Translations under genes and position numbers: made by a program | The notes under the pieces: generated by a model | Told to the model about the DNA's origin: nothing | Database searches by the model: none | Seen by the model: the letters and a program-made list of their open reading frames with translations, nothing else | Part shown: positions 39,528-48,927 of the stretch, in pieces | How positions within the stretch are numbered: position 1 is the first letter of the stretch | Layout: each line of letters begins with the position of its first letter | From: Mycobacterium montefiorense | GTDB lineage: Bacteria > Actinomycetota > Actinomycetes > Mycobacteriales > Mycobacteriaceae | Reading direction: 5' to 3' | Assembly (NCBI RefSeq): GCF_003112775.1 | Contig: NZ_BFCH01000018.1 | Span: 124,001-188,000 of the forward strand | DNA length: 64,000 bases

Positions 39528-40175
39528 ATGGTGCCTTCCGATACCAGCAGGCGCACCAGAGCCGAAATCGCGGCCGAGACCAGGGAAGCGATCCTGTCCG
39601 CCGCTTGCGAAATCATTAGCGAAGAGGGCTTTGAAAGCATTCGGATGCGGATGGTCGCCGAGCGAGCCGGGGTATCCACGGCGGCACTGCACTACCACTT
39701 CGACAACCGTGAGAAGCTCTTCGCCGCGGCGCTGCGCTATTCCTTCCAGAACACCGGTCGCGATATTTATCAGGCAAACACCGCAGCCGGTACCGCGACA
39801 GCACGCCTGGCGCGCGTCATCTCCGCGTCGCTGCCGACCACCGTCGGCTTGCGCAGAGAGTGGGCCATGTATCAGGAGTTGTGGTGTCGAGCGATCCGCG
39901 ACCCGGAGTCACGCGCTCTGGCCATTGAGTTGGACCGCGCGCAGCAAGACTGGATCGCAGAAACCCTCGCCGATGGCGTGGCCAGCGGAGAGTTCGAGCT
40001 ATGTGACATCGGGGCGCTCGCTCGCATGATCAGTGCGCTATGTGACGGTTTCGGTGGGCAGTTGATGCTCGGGAACCCTTCGCTGACCATCGATTCCGTC
40101 CGTGCGGCGATCTGGGAACAGGCTAGCGGTGCGCTCGGGATCGGGGACGAGTTCCCTGAAGATCTACGGCGATGA
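39528..40175 (+). CDS. TetR family transcriptional regulator
   Basis: 215 aa from ATG 39528, two bases after the oxygenase stop; a GTG at 39522 is also possible. The HTH is clear: ILSAACEIISEEGFESIRMR and VAERAGVSTAALHYHFDNRE plus KLF. The C-terminal helical domain would bind the inducer. It overlaps the next gene by ATGA. The likely target is the aactaa-n4-ttagtt palindrome in the divergent promoter region. Confidence 0.9.
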   Translation: MVPSDTSRRTRAEIAAETREAILSAACEIISEEGFESIRMRMVAERAGVSTAALHYHFDNREKLFAAALRYSFQNTGRDIYQANTAAGTATARLARVISASLPTTVGLRREWAMYQELWCRAIRDPESRALAIELDRAQQDWIAETLADGVASGEFELCDIGALARMISALCDGFGGQLMLGNPSLTIDSVRAAIWEQASGALGIGDEFPEDLRR

Positions 40176-41290
40176 ACACTGGTATCCAACGCCGCAGGTT
40201 CCTCTCCGGCAGTGCGGCCGTCGCAGCGCTTCTTGGGTTGCCCGGCTGCGCTTACCTGACGCCCACACTGCAAGCGGCCCAGACCGAGCCCGTCAAGCCC
40301 GAGATCGACGGTGATCTCGTGTACTTCAATTGGGCGGATTACGTGCATCCCAGCGTGTTCCAGGGATTTGAGCGCGAATATGGCGTCAAGGTGATCCAGT
40401 CGAATTTCGACTCGATGGAAAGTATGCAAGCCAAGCTCGCCGCCGGAAATCGCTACGACATCATCTTTCCCTCGGCGCAATGGGTGCAGAAGATGGTTGC
40501 TGCCAATCAGCTACGCGTCATCGACCCGTCGACGCTGAAGAACGCCCCGCTGATCTTCGACCACTACGCCTACTTCAGGAACCCCTGGTACGACCAGCAT
40601 TCCGCGCATTCCATCCCGTTCACGATGTACAAGACCGGAATCGCTTGGCGTAAAGACAAACTCGGCGAAAAGCTCACCGGCAGTTGGTCGGACCTATGGA
40701 ACGAGACATCGAAAGGGCACACGTTCGTCCTGGCTGACCGCAACGAAGTGCTCGGCATGGTTGCGCTGCTACTCGGGTACGACGTCAACACCGCCGACGA
40801 CCGGGAGCTCGCGGCCTTGGTCAGGAAGTTTCGCAGCCTGCGTCCGTACCTGCGCGGCTTTTCCAGTGACGACTACAACAACTTGCTGTCCGGTGACGCC
40901 TGGATGCACCAGACCTGGAGTGGTGATATTGCCGCGTTGCTCCGGCAGGCGCAGGATCCGTCGATCTACGGATTCGAAGCGCCGATCCAAGGCGCACCGA
41001 TCAATACCGATGCTTACGCGATCCCGGTCGGTGCGCGCCATCCAGGCACCGCGCTGCTCTTCATCGACTACATGCTGCGTCCGGAGAATGTCATGAAGAA
41101 CATCAACCACATCGGTTATCCGATGCCAGTCCACGGGACTGAGAGCACATACGCCGATATCGTCGCGGATTTCCCGTCGTGCGCCGTCACCGTCGACGAC
41201 CTGTCACGCAATCTGTATTACGCCAACAACAGTGTGGCCAAGACCCAAGCCCGTGACGCCGCCTACACGGAAATGACGGTCGGGGCATGA
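40172..41290 (+). CDS. PotD-like ABC substrate-binding lipoprotein (Tat signal)
   Basis: 372 aa. The signal peptide has a twin-Arg motif (QRRRFLSGSAAVAALLG) and a lipobox with Cys26 (LPGC), so it is an exported, lipid-anchored protein. The mature part resembles spermidine/putrescine-binding proteins: LVYFNWADYVHPSVFQGFE, YDIIFPSAQWVQKM and INTDAYAIPVGARHPGTA. ATGA overlaps join it to the regulator before it and the permease after it. The ligand is probably a cationic amine or betaine; which one cannot be read from the sequence. Confidence 0.88.
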   Translation: MNTGIQRRRFLSGSAAVAALLGLPGCAYLTPTLQAAQTEPVKPEIDGDLVYFNWADYVHPSVFQGFEREYGVKVIQSNFDSMESMQAKLAAGNRYDIIFPSAQWVQKMVAANQLRVIDPSTLKNAPLIFDHYAYFRNPWYDQHSAHSIPFTMYKTGIAWRKDKLGEKLTGSWSDLWNETSKGHTFVLADRNEVLGMVALLLGYDVNTADDRELAALVRKFRSLRPYLRGFSSDDYNNLLSGDAWMHQTWSGDIAALLRQAQDPSIYGFEAPIQGAPINTDAYAIPVGARHPGTALLFIDYMLRPENVMKNINHIGYPMPVHGTESTYADIVADFPSCAVTVDDLSRNLYYANNSVAKTQARDAAYTEMTVGA

Positions 41291-42180
41291 CCACGACAAC
41301 GCTGCAGACAGGAACCCCGACGCCGCGGCGCGTCCGTGGGGAACGCATGTGGACTTGGATGTTGGTGCCGGGCACCTTGTGGATGTCGGCATTCTTCGTC
41401 TTCGCGCTCTTGCTGCTCATTGCATTGAGTTTCGGAACCACCGATGCATTGGGCAACCCGCGCTTTGGCAGCACGCTCGACAACATCGCAAGCATCTTCA
41501 CCCCGACCTATGTTCGGGTTATGCTGCGCAGCTTGGTGTATGCGGTAGCCGCTGCAGTGATCTGTCTGCTCATCGCCTACCCGGTTGCCTACGCGATCGC
41601 CCGGCACGGCGGGCGATACAAGAACGCTCTGGTCGCACTGCTCGTAGTGCCGTTCTTTGCCAATTACCTGGTGCGGATGTATGGCTGGCAGACGCTGCTG
41701 TCCGACGAGGGCATCCTGATGAGCTGGCTGCGCCCGCTGGGCATCTCGGCGGATTTCCAGATCCTCAATACCGCTGCCGCTGTGATCGGTGGTCTGGTCT
41801 ACGGCTATGTCGTCTTCATGATCCTGCCGATCTACGCCTCGTTGGAGCGCATGGACGGCTCGCTCATCGATGCCGGGCGGGACCTCTACGGAACCTCGCT
41901 GCGTACCTTCTTGTCGGTGACCGTGCCCATGTCGAGGGCAGGCGCGTACGCGGGACTGGCACTCGTATTCCTACCTGCGATAGGCGATTTCATCAGTGCG
42001 CAGTTACTGGGCGGCCCCGACAACCTGATGATCGGCAACCTCATTCAAAACAAGTTCTTCGCCGGCCAGAACTGGCCGGGTGGCGCCGCACTGACCATGG
42101 CATTGATGATTTTGCTGCTGGTCTGCATGCTCGCCTACCTGCGACAGACCGCGCGCGATGCCAGGGCGGCACGCCGATGA
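41287..42180 (+). CDS. PotB-like ABC transporter permease
   Basis: 297 aa with six hydrophobic segments, the first being MLVPGTLWMSAFFVFALLLL. The EAA-type cytoplasmic loop is DAGRDLYGTSLRTFLSVTVP. It pairs with the next permease to form the channel of the PotDBCA-like importer. It has ATGA overlaps at both ends. Confidence 0.88.
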   Translation: MTTTTLQTGTPTPRRVRGERMWTWMLVPGTLWMSAFFVFALLLLIALSFGTTDALGNPRFGSTLDNIASIFTPTYVRVMLRSLVYAVAAAVICLLIAYPVAYAIARHGGRYKNALVALLVVPFFANYLVRMYGWQTLLSDEGILMSWLRPLGISADFQILNTAAAVIGGLVYGYVVFMILPIYASLERMDGSLIDAGRDLYGTSLRTFLSVTVPMSRAGAYAGLALVFLPAIGDFISAQLLGGPDNLMIGNLIQNKFFAGQNWPGGAALTMALMILLLVCMLAYLRQTARDARAARR

Positions 42181-42998
42181 GGGGATCACCGATTAATCGC
42201 AAGCCCCGCTTCGCCATTGGCGTCACGGTGCTGTTCTTCGTCCTGCTTTACCTGCCCATCATTTCGGTGGTTCTGTTCTCCTTCAACAGCAAGAAATCGC
42301 TCACCGTGTTCGACGGCTGGTCGCTTCGTTGGTATCGGGCGTTCTTCGACGACAACGAGCTGATTCAATCCCTGCACACGAGTGTGACTGTGGCGGTTAT
42401 CGCGATGATCGGTTCGGTTGCGATCGGCGTCCCGCTGGCCTTCGGTCTGGTCCGTGCGCGCTCGAAGCTGGGCAACGCCGCTAACGCGATCATGCTGATT
42501 CCACTGATCACCCCGGAGATCGTCACCGGTGTCGCATCACTGATGCTGTTCAAAGGCGTTGGGCTGCACCCCTCATTGATAACCCTGATTCTCGCGGAGA
42601 CGACGTTCTCGATCTCTTATGTGACGGTGATCCTGCGGGCAAGGGTCGCGGAGCTCAATCCCGAGATCGAGACTGCCGCGATGGACCTTGGCGCCACTCG
42701 CTTTCAGGCGCTTCGTCTGGTGACGCTACCGACGATGCTGCCGGCCATTATGTCGGCCGTCATCCTGATTTTCACGCTCGTCTTCGATGACTTCGTTCTC
42801 GCGTTCTTCGCCAGCGGTGTGGATCCTCAGCCGCTGTCAGTTCGCATCTACTCTGCGATCCGGTTTGGAATTCAGCCTTCGATCAACGCCGTCGGCACGC
42901 TGATGTTGGTTGCCTCATTGGTACTCATCGGGATCGCCTTACTGGTCCCGCGATTCTTCGGTAGGCGCGGCAACGGCCTCAACTTATTAGGAGGATGA
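42177..42998 (+). CDS. PotC-like ABC transporter permease
   Basis: 273 aa from ATG 42177, in the ATGA overlap with the PotB-like gene; the frame is open far upstream but those codons are antisense-like filler. Six hydrophobic segments; the EAA loop is AAMDLGATRFQALRLVTLP. Family N-terminal feature FVLLYLPIISVVLFSFNSKK is present. Confidence 0.88.
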   Translation: MRGSPINRKPRFAIGVTVLFFVLLYLPIISVVLFSFNSKKSLTVFDGWSLRWYRAFFDDNELIQSLHTSVTVAVIAMIGSVAIGVPLAFGLVRARSKLGNAANAIMLIPLITPEIVTGVASLMLFKGVGLHPSLITLILAETTFSISYVTVILRARVAELNPEIETAAMDLGATRFQALRLVTLPTMLPAIMSAVILIFTLVFDDFVLAFFASGVDPQPLSVRIYSAIRFGIQPSINAVGTLMLVASLVLIGIALLVPRFFGRRGNGLNLLGG

Positions 42999-43001
42999 GA
43001 A

Positions 43002-44132
43002 TTGTCCACAACGATAGGTGATGTGAACTTGGTTCCAGCCGGCGAATCGGCGGGACCGCCCGCTGAGCCCGCCGTGGCTGCGGTCTCGCTCCGCAACATC
43101 TCGAAGTCGTACGGTGATAGCGCAGTGGTGCGGGACTTAAACCTTGACGTCGCGGCGGGTGAATTCTGTTCCCTGCTGGGACCTTCCGGCTGCGGGAAGA
43201 CCACCACCCTGTGGATGCTGGGCGGCTTTGTCAATCCGACCTGCGGCCAGGTGTGGTTGCACGGCAACGAAGTCACGCATTTGCCGCCGAATCGCCGCGA
43301 CATCAACACGGTTTTCCAGAGCTACGCACTCTTCGACCATCTCTCCGTGTGGGACAACGTCGCGTTCGGGTTGCGCCGCCGCAAGGTTGGCAAATCCGAG
43401 ATAACCCGGCGCGTCGGTGAGATGCTCGAAATGGTGCGACTGACCGGTCGGGACAAAGACAAACCGAGCGCACTGTCCGGAGGCCAGCGCCAGCGTGTCG
43501 CGCTGGCCAGGGCGCTGGTCAACCGTCCATCTGTGCTGTTGCTCGACGAGCCACTTGCGGCGCTGGATCTCAAGCTGCGCAAGACGATGCAGGTGGAACT
43601 CAAGCGCATCCAACGTGAGGTCGGAATCACCTTCGTGTTCGTCACGCACGACCAGGAGGAGGCTCTGACCATGTCGGACCGCATCGCGGTGATGAGCGGC
43701 GGCATCATTCAACAATGTGGGACACCCGAGGGTATCTACGAGCGGCCCGCGAATCGATGTGTTGCAGAGTTCATCGGAACCGCCAATCTGATGACCGGAA
43801 CATACCTGGGAACCGGTATCACACTGCCGGCGGGCGTGGTGCTACGCACGGGTCGGCTCGACGGTCGTGTCGCCGGCGACGAGGTCACGATCGCGGTGCG
43901 CCCCGAGAAGATTTGGATGTCCGAACTCAAACCCGACATGGTGCAGACCGATGCCATTCTCAAGGCGACTATTTACGGTGGAGCCACCACCACATACCTG
44001 TTCGAAATTGCACCGGGAATTGAGCTTTCGGTGCTCGAACAGAACTTGGACTCGGCGCGCACCGAGGAACGTTGGGCCGATGGCGAGCGGGTCCGAATCG
44101 GTTGGCACGCCGAACACTGTCTCGTACTCTGA
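43002..44132 (+). CDS. PotA-like ABC transporter ATPase
   Basis: 376 aa from a TTG at 43002, chosen because the strong site aggagg (42989-42994) lies 7 nt before it. Walker A is GPSGCGKTT, the signature is LSGGQRQR, Walker B is LLLDEPLAALD and the switch His is in FVTHDQEEALT. A C-terminal TOBE-type regulatory domain follows (ITIAVRPEKIWMS region). Energises the importer formed with the three preceding genes. Confidence 0.92.
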   Translation: MSTTIGDVNLVPAGESAGPPAEPAVAAVSLRNISKSYGDSAVVRDLNLDVAAGEFCSLLGPSGCGKTTTLWMLGGFVNPTCGQVWLHGNEVTHLPPNRRDINTVFQSYALFDHLSVWDNVAFGLRRRKVGKSEITRRVGEMLEMVRLTGRDKDKPSALSGGQRQRVALARALVNRPSVLLLDEPLAALDLKLRKTMQVELKRIQREVGITFVFVTHDQEEALTMSDRIAVMSGGIIQQCGTPEGIYERPANRCVAEFIGTANLMTGTYLGTGITLPAGVVLRTGRLDGRVAGDEVTIAVRPEKIWMSELKPDMVQTDAILKATIYGGATTTYLFEIAPGIELSVLEQNLDSARTEERWADGERVRIGWHAEHCLVL

Positions 44133-44153
44133 GGAGAATAAGGAACTAGAACA

Positions 44154-45467
44154 ATGTCCTACGATGTAGCCGTTCTCGGTGCCGGCCTGTCCGGCCTGTC
44201 TGCTGCCCGAGACCTGATGAAGGCCGGAGCCGACGTTATTGTCCTCGAGGCTCGCGGCAGAGTGGGCGGACGCGTTGAGCAGATCACGCTCGACGATGGC
44301 CGCATTGTCCAGCTCGGTGGTGAGGTGGTTGGTACCGGGCATACCGCGTATCAGAAGCTAGTCGCTGAGCTCGGGCTCACCTTGATTCCGAGTTACGTTG
44401 CCGAGCCGGGTGAGCTCACTTACGTTTTGGATGACCAGACGTATATCGGCGACGAACCGACGTGGTTTTCCAACGACGACCAGCGCAGCATGCGAGAGGT
44501 GAAGCACGAGTTCGCGGCGCTCGCCGCGACCGTCGACCCGGATGACCCGTGGTCGCACCCGGACGCGGTGTCGCTGGACGCCATGCCCGTGATGAGCTGG
44601 CTGCGCTGCATTGGTGCAACTCCGAACGTGCGGCGTGCACTCGAGGCGGGCCAATTGGGTCTGAGTTCGGGTTCCTTCGAACGGACTTCACTGCTGGCAT
44701 TGCTGCGCAAGGCAGCCAGCATGCCGAGTAAGGAGCTGTACGCGTACGACGAATGGGAGAACCTTCGGGTGGCCGAGGGATCGGCCACGGTGGCACTGCG
44801 GATGGCCGCCGAGTTAGGTGACCGCATTCGGTTGAGTTCCCCGGTTCGCTCGATCAAGGTGGCGTCGGGAAGCAGTGCTGTACAACTGGTTTCGGGCGAG
44901 TTGGTGGAGGCGAACGCCGTGGTGAGCTCGCTTCCCGCCGGCCCGTTCCGGGACATCGCCGTAGAGGGTGTGTCCGACGCCCGCCTGGAGTCGCTGCGCC
45001 GGCAGCGTCACGCCTTGGCCGCGAAGTTCGTCGCCGCATACGAGCGGCCGTTCTGGCGCGATCGGGGGCAGAACGGCTTGACCGAATCCGAAGGCATCCT
45101 TGGGTCTTCGTGGCCGCAGACCGAAGGGGTGCTCTCCTGCCTCGTTCCGCCGGAGCGCATCGCCGCCTACTTGTCCACCTCGATGGAGCACCGCCAAGAG
45201 GAGGCGCTTGCCGAGCTGGCAAACTGGTTCGGAGCGCCGGCGTTGACCCCGGTCGCGACTTTCGAGCGGTTGTGGGGGACAGATCCCTGGACTCAGGGAT
45301 ACGTGACGCAGTGGCGTCCGGGCGATGTCCACCGAGTTGGTCGGTTGCACGGCACCCACGAGCCACCCTTCTACGTGTGCGGCTCCGACCAGTGGGTGGC
45401 GGGTTACATGGAGGGCGCGGTTCGCACCGGTCGCGCCGCTGCTGCCGAAGCGCTGGTACGCGGATGA
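44154..45467 (+). CDS. Flavin monoamine oxidase family protein
   Basis: 437 aa. FAD-binding Rossmann motif VLGAGLSGLSAARDLMKAGA with the Glu/Arg segment EARGRVGGRVEQI, and the C-terminal FAD-contacting segment GSDQWVAGYMEGAVRTG. It oxidises a primary or secondary amine to an imine/aldehyde with release of hydrogen peroxide. There is no signal peptide, so it acts in the cytosol on the imported compound. It is joined by ATGA to the aldehyde dehydrogenase, which would take the aldehyde product. Confidence 0.88.
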   Translation: MSYDVAVLGAGLSGLSAARDLMKAGADVIVLEARGRVGGRVEQITLDDGRIVQLGGEVVGTGHTAYQKLVAELGLTLIPSYVAEPGELTYVLDDQTYIGDEPTWFSNDDQRSMREVKHEFAALAATVDPDDPWSHPDAVSLDAMPVMSWLRCIGATPNVRRALEAGQLGLSSGSFERTSLLALLRKAASMPSKELYAYDEWENLRVAEGSATVALRMAAELGDRIRLSSPVRSIKVASGSSAVQLVSGELVEANAVVSSLPAGPFRDIAVEGVSDARLESLRRQRHALAAKFVAAYERPFWRDRGQNGLTESEGILGSSWPQTEGVLSCLVPPERIAAYLSTSMEHRQEEALAELANWFGAPALTPVATFERLWGTDPWTQGYVTQWRPGDVHRVGRLHGTHEPPFYVCGSDQWVAGYMEGAVRTGRAAAAEALVRG

Positions 45468-46852
45468 GCACGATTGAGGTTCTCGACCCGGCGACCGCGC
45501 AACAGATCTCGTCCATCGAGGACATGGACGAGGCCGCCGTCGACGCCGTAGTCGCCACGGCGCGCGGGGCTTTCGACGCGGGCAAGTGGTGGCCTGGCAC
45601 TCCCGACGACGAGCGCGGGCGAGTGTTGGCGCGTGCTGCGGAGTTGGTGCGCGCCATGGCCGACGAGTTGGCCCGGCTCGAGTCGCTGGATGTCGGCAAG
45701 CCGCTCGCCGAAGCGCAGTGGGACGTGGCGGAAGCCGCCCGGATCTTCGAGTACTACGCCGGCTGGCCAACGAAATTGGCAGGGGAGAGCTTTCCCGTCT
45801 CGGCCGAGGCGCTGAGCATCGTCGTCCACGAACCCATCGGGGTGGTCGCCGCGATCACCCCTTGGAACTACCCCTTGATGCTGGCCGCCCAAAAGGTCGC
45901 GCCGGCATTGGCTGCCGGTTGCAGCGTGATCCTGAAACCGGCTCAGCAGACACCCCTTACCTCGCTGCGGTTACCGGAGATCTTCGCTCAAGCGGGATTG
46001 TCCGACGGGGTGTTTCAGGTGGCGACGGGCGGCGCCCGAACGGGCGCCGCCCTGGTCGCCCATCCCGGGGTGGACAAGGTGTCGTTCACCGGATCGTCCG
46101 CGGTGGGCCGGCTGGTACTGCGTTCGGCGGCGGATTCGATCAAGCGGGTCGGGGTGGAGCTGGGTGGCAAATCGCCGAACATCGTCTTCGGCGACGCCGA
46201 CCTTGCGGCGGCCATCGCCGGCACCGCGGCGGGGGTGTTCGCAAATCAGGGCCAGATCTGCTCCTCGGGTTCGCGCGTCTACATCCACGCGGATGTGTAT
46301 GACGAAGTGCTGGAAGGCATCTGCGCGATCGCGGCCGACCTCAAACTGGGCGCCGGACTGGATCCCGACACGACGATGGGCCCGTTGGTAAGCCAGGTTC
46401 AGCAGGAGCGTGTCACGGAGTACATCCGCATCGGCGCCAAGGAAGGCAATGTCGCGGTGAGCGGTCGTTTGCCGACCGACCCAGGCCTCGAGAACGGCTT
46501 TTTCGTGCCGCCCACGGTGCTGGAAGTGGCGCACACGGCGGTCGTCGCGCGCGAAGAGATCTTCGGTCCGGTGATGGCGGTGGTGCGATTCACCGACACC
46601 GACGAGGTGCTCCGGATGGCCAACGACAGTCCGTACGGTCTCGCCGCGACGCTGTGGACGTCCGACCTCAGCCGCGCCCTGAGCGCCGCCCGCGCGATTC
46701 GGGCGGGCGTGGTGTGGGTGAACGAGTCGCAGACGGCGCCGCTACAGGCGCCCTGGGGCGGGTTCAAACAGTCTGGTATCGGACGCGAATTGGGTGCGCA
46801 CGGGCTGGAAGAATACCTCGAGTCCAAGCACATCTACATCAACCACGGGTGA
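45464..46852 (+). CDS. Aldehyde dehydrogenase (betaine-/aminobutyraldehyde-type)
   Basis: 462 aa from ATG 45464. NAD(P)-dependent oxidation of an aldehyde to the acid. Signatures: ITPWNYPLMLAAQKVAPALA, the Glu-containing VELGGKSPNIVF, the catalytic Cys in ANQGQICSSGSRVYI, and EIFGPVMAVVRF. The C-terminus APWGGFKQSGIGRELG is typical of betaine- and aminobutyraldehyde dehydrogenases. Last gene of the rightward amine operon; convergent with the GntR gene. Confidence 0.92.
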   Translation: MSTIEVLDPATAQQISSIEDMDEAAVDAVVATARGAFDAGKWWPGTPDDERGRVLARAAELVRAMADELARLESLDVGKPLAEAQWDVAEAARIFEYYAGWPTKLAGESFPVSAEALSIVVHEPIGVVAAITPWNYPLMLAAQKVAPALAAGCSVILKPAQQTPLTSLRLPEIFAQAGLSDGVFQVATGGARTGAALVAHPGVDKVSFTGSSAVGRLVLRSAADSIKRVGVELGGKSPNIVFGDADLAAAIAGTAAGVFANQGQICSSGSRVYIHADVYDEVLEGICAIAADLKLGAGLDPDTTMGPLVSQVQQERVTEYIRIGAKEGNVAVSGRLPTDPGLENGFFVPPTVLEVAHTAVVAREEIFGPVMAVVRFTDTDEVLRMANDSPYGLAATLWTSDLSRALSAARAIRAGVVWVNESQTAPLQAPWGGFKQSGIGRELGAHGLEEYLESKHIYINHG

Positions 46853-46867
46853 CGCTAAGGCTTTTCG

Positions 46868-47539
46868 TTATCCGCGCAGTACCGAGATGAACACGCGTGC
46901 CGCTGCTACGGCCCGCTGCGGATCACCCGCGATGACTGCGTCGACCAACTCAGTATGTTGAGCCTCGTATGAGGCCCGGATACCGACCGGGCGGACCTCG
47001 ACCGATCGGCTCAGCGTTGGCAGCAGCAGATCGTAGAACTGCAGATAGACCTCGTTGTGGCTGGCCGCGACGATCGCCCGGTGCAGCGCCACATCGGCCG
47101 AAACCATTTCAGTACGTTGGGATTCGGTGTCGGGATCTCGACTCCACAGTTCATTTCGCCGCACCAGTATTGCCTGCAAAGTCGAAATGTCAGTTGCGTC
47201 GCGCCGCTGGGCTGCCAGCGATGTGGCGGTAACTTCCAACGCCTCGCGTAACTCCAACACATCGCGTTCGCGTGCTGCGGCAAAGTATTCGGCGAGCGCG
47301 CCGCAGTGCTCGTCGTTGCTGACGACGTATGTGCCCGACCCTTGTCGTCGTTCGAGCATTCCCGCGTGTACGAGCGCCTGCACCGCCTCCCGCACGGTGT
47401 GACGCGACGCCCCGGTCATTTCGCACAGCTCCGGTTCGGTTGCAATGCGCTCGCCGACCTGCCACCGCCCAGACGTGATTTCGTCGCGCAGCTGATCGCA
47501 GACCTGCGCGACGAGTGTCTGGCGCCGAACTGGTTGCAC
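46868..47539 (-). CDS. GntR/FadR family transcriptional regulator
   Basis: 223 aa from GTG 47539. N-terminal winged HTH (LRDEITSGRWQVGERIATEP, ELCEMTGASRHTVREAVQAL) and a C-terminal FCD domain (DVALHRAIVAASHNEVYLQF) with metal-binding His positions. It faces the MFS gene across a short divergent region holding a 29-bp inverted repeat, its probable operator. Confidence 0.9.
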   Translation of the reverse strand: MQPVRRQTLVAQVCDQLRDEITSGRWQVGERIATEPELCEMTGASRHTVREAVQALVHAGMLERRQGSGTYVVSNDEHCGALAEYFAAARERDVLELREALEVTATSLAAQRRDATDISTLQAILVRRNELWSRDPDTESQRTEMVSADVALHRAIVAASHNEVYLQFYDLLLPTLSRSVEVRPVGIRASYEAQHTELVDAVIAGDPQRAVAAARVFISVLRG

Positions 47540-47566
47540 GATCCGATGGTAGCCCGGTTTGACGAA

Positions 47567-47595
47567 TTCATAGAATCATCCGATGATTTGATGAA
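47567..47595. promoter_or_regulatory. 29-bp inverted repeat, probable GntR operator
   Basis: ttcatagaatcatc-c-gatgatttgatgaa: the inner 7-bp arms (aatcatc/gatgatt) pair perfectly and the full 14-bp arms match at 12 positions. It lies between the GntR and MFS genes and covers an in-frame ATG at 47591, which argues for the MFS start at 47618. Confidence 0.7.
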
Positions 47596-47617
47596 TATCC
47601 CCTACGAGAACGAGACA

Positions 47618-48850
47618 ATGGCTGCGATTGCGAATGCCCAGGTTGAGCCCCCTGTAGCCCAGCGACGCCTGGTTGCCGGGCGAATTACCGTCCTGCTGGC
47701 GATCGTCCTGTTCTCGCTGGCGCTGCGTGCCGCGGTCACCTCACTGACACCCTTGTTGTCGCGAGTGTCAGGTGACATGGGCTTCGGCAGCACGATCGCC
47801 GGCCTCTTCGGGATGCTTCCCACCGCGATGTTCGCCCTGGCCGGATTCGTTGGCCCTGCGCTGGGCCGCAAGATCGGGCTCGAACGATTGGCTTTGTGCG
47901 CGGCTGTCGCGACAGCCGCTGGCCTTGCGGGCCGTTCGGTGGTGCCGAGCGTGGCGGGGCTGCTGGGGCTGATGACGGTCGCGCTGGCAGGCATGGGGAT
48001 CGGCAATATCGTGATCCCACCGTTGATCAAGCGCTACTTCGCGGATCGGGTCGCGTCGATGAGCGCCGTCTACACGGCCTGTATCCAGTTGGGCACCATC
48101 ATTCCTGCTGCCCTGGCGGTGCCCATCGCCGACGCGCAGGGCTGGCGAGTGTCGCTCGGGGTGTGGGCGCTGATCCCGCTAGCCGCGCTGCTGCCGTGCA
48201 TCATGATCACCCTGCGGCCGCACGAGGCTGCTACCGCGGATCGCCGCGCTGGCGCACCGCAGGCAATCGGAGTTGTGTGGCGATCACCTGTCGCGTGGGG
48301 CTTGACCGTGATGTTCTCGATGACCTCATTGAATACCTACGCGTTGCTGACCTGGATCCCGCAGGTCCTCACCTCGGCCGGTGGCAGCGAGGCGTTCGGC
48401 GGTGCCATGGTTGCGGCCTTCTCGATCAGCGGGCTTGTCGCGGCGTTTGTCACGCCGGCCTTGTTCGCCAGGATCGCGAACCCCTTCCCTGTCGTGATCG
48501 GTTGCGCGGTCTGTTATTTGATCGGTTTCGCCGGATTGCTCTGGCTTCCGCTGACGGCAACTGTCGTTTGGGTGCTCATCGTTGGACTCGGTCCCAGCAC
48601 GTTCCCGGGGGCGATTACGTTGATCAATCTCCGTTGCCGCACCGGGGCGGGCGCGACGGCGCTATCGGGCTCCGTTCAGGGTGTCGGCTACTTGGTCGCT
48701 TGCGCCGGACCGCTGGTTTTCGGTGTTCTGCACCAGATCAGCGGCCAATGGGCGTTGTCGTTCGGCTTCCTAGTGGTCACCGTCGTGGCGTTGATCGTTG
48801 GCGGATACCAGGCCTGCCAGCCCCGGTATCTCGAAGACACCACCGGCTAG
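47618..48850 (+). CDS. MFS transporter (CynX/NimT-like)
   Basis: 410 aa from ATG 47618; an ATG at 47591 would add 9 residues but lies inside the operator palindrome. Twelve hydrophobic segments; the first is ITVLLAIVLFSLALRAAV. The loop motif LTPLLSRVSGDMGFGSTIAG and the RAAVTSLTPLL start resemble the CynX/NimT group, which moves small anions or drug-like compounds. The direction and substrate are unknown; import of a pathway substrate or export of a product is equally possible. Divergent from GntR. Confidence 0.85.
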   Translation: MAAIANAQVEPPVAQRRLVAGRITVLLAIVLFSLALRAAVTSLTPLLSRVSGDMGFGSTIAGLFGMLPTAMFALAGFVGPALGRKIGLERLALCAAVATAAGLAGRSVVPSVAGLLGLMTVALAGMGIGNIVIPPLIKRYFADRVASMSAVYTACIQLGTIIPAALAVPIADAQGWRVSLGVWALIPLAALLPCIMITLRPHEAATADRRAGAPQAIGVVWRSPVAWGLTVMFSMTSLNTYALLTWIPQVLTSAGGSEAFGGAMVAAFSISGLVAAFVTPALFARIANPFPVVIGCAVCYLIGFAGLLWLPLTATVVWVLIVGLGPSTFPGAITLINLRCRTGAGATALSGSVQGVGYLVACAGPLVFGVLHQISGQWALSFGFLVVTVVALIVGGYQACQPRYLEDTTG

Positions 48851-48927
48851 ATAAGCAATATGAACTGTCAATATATAACGGGTCGACGCAGAAAACCGGG
48901 TGAAACTGTGAAGCGTATTCTGCTCAG

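Noticed and set aside
46850..46870. Possible terminator between aldehyde dehydrogenase and GntR
   Set aside because: No convincing inverted repeat was found by eye.
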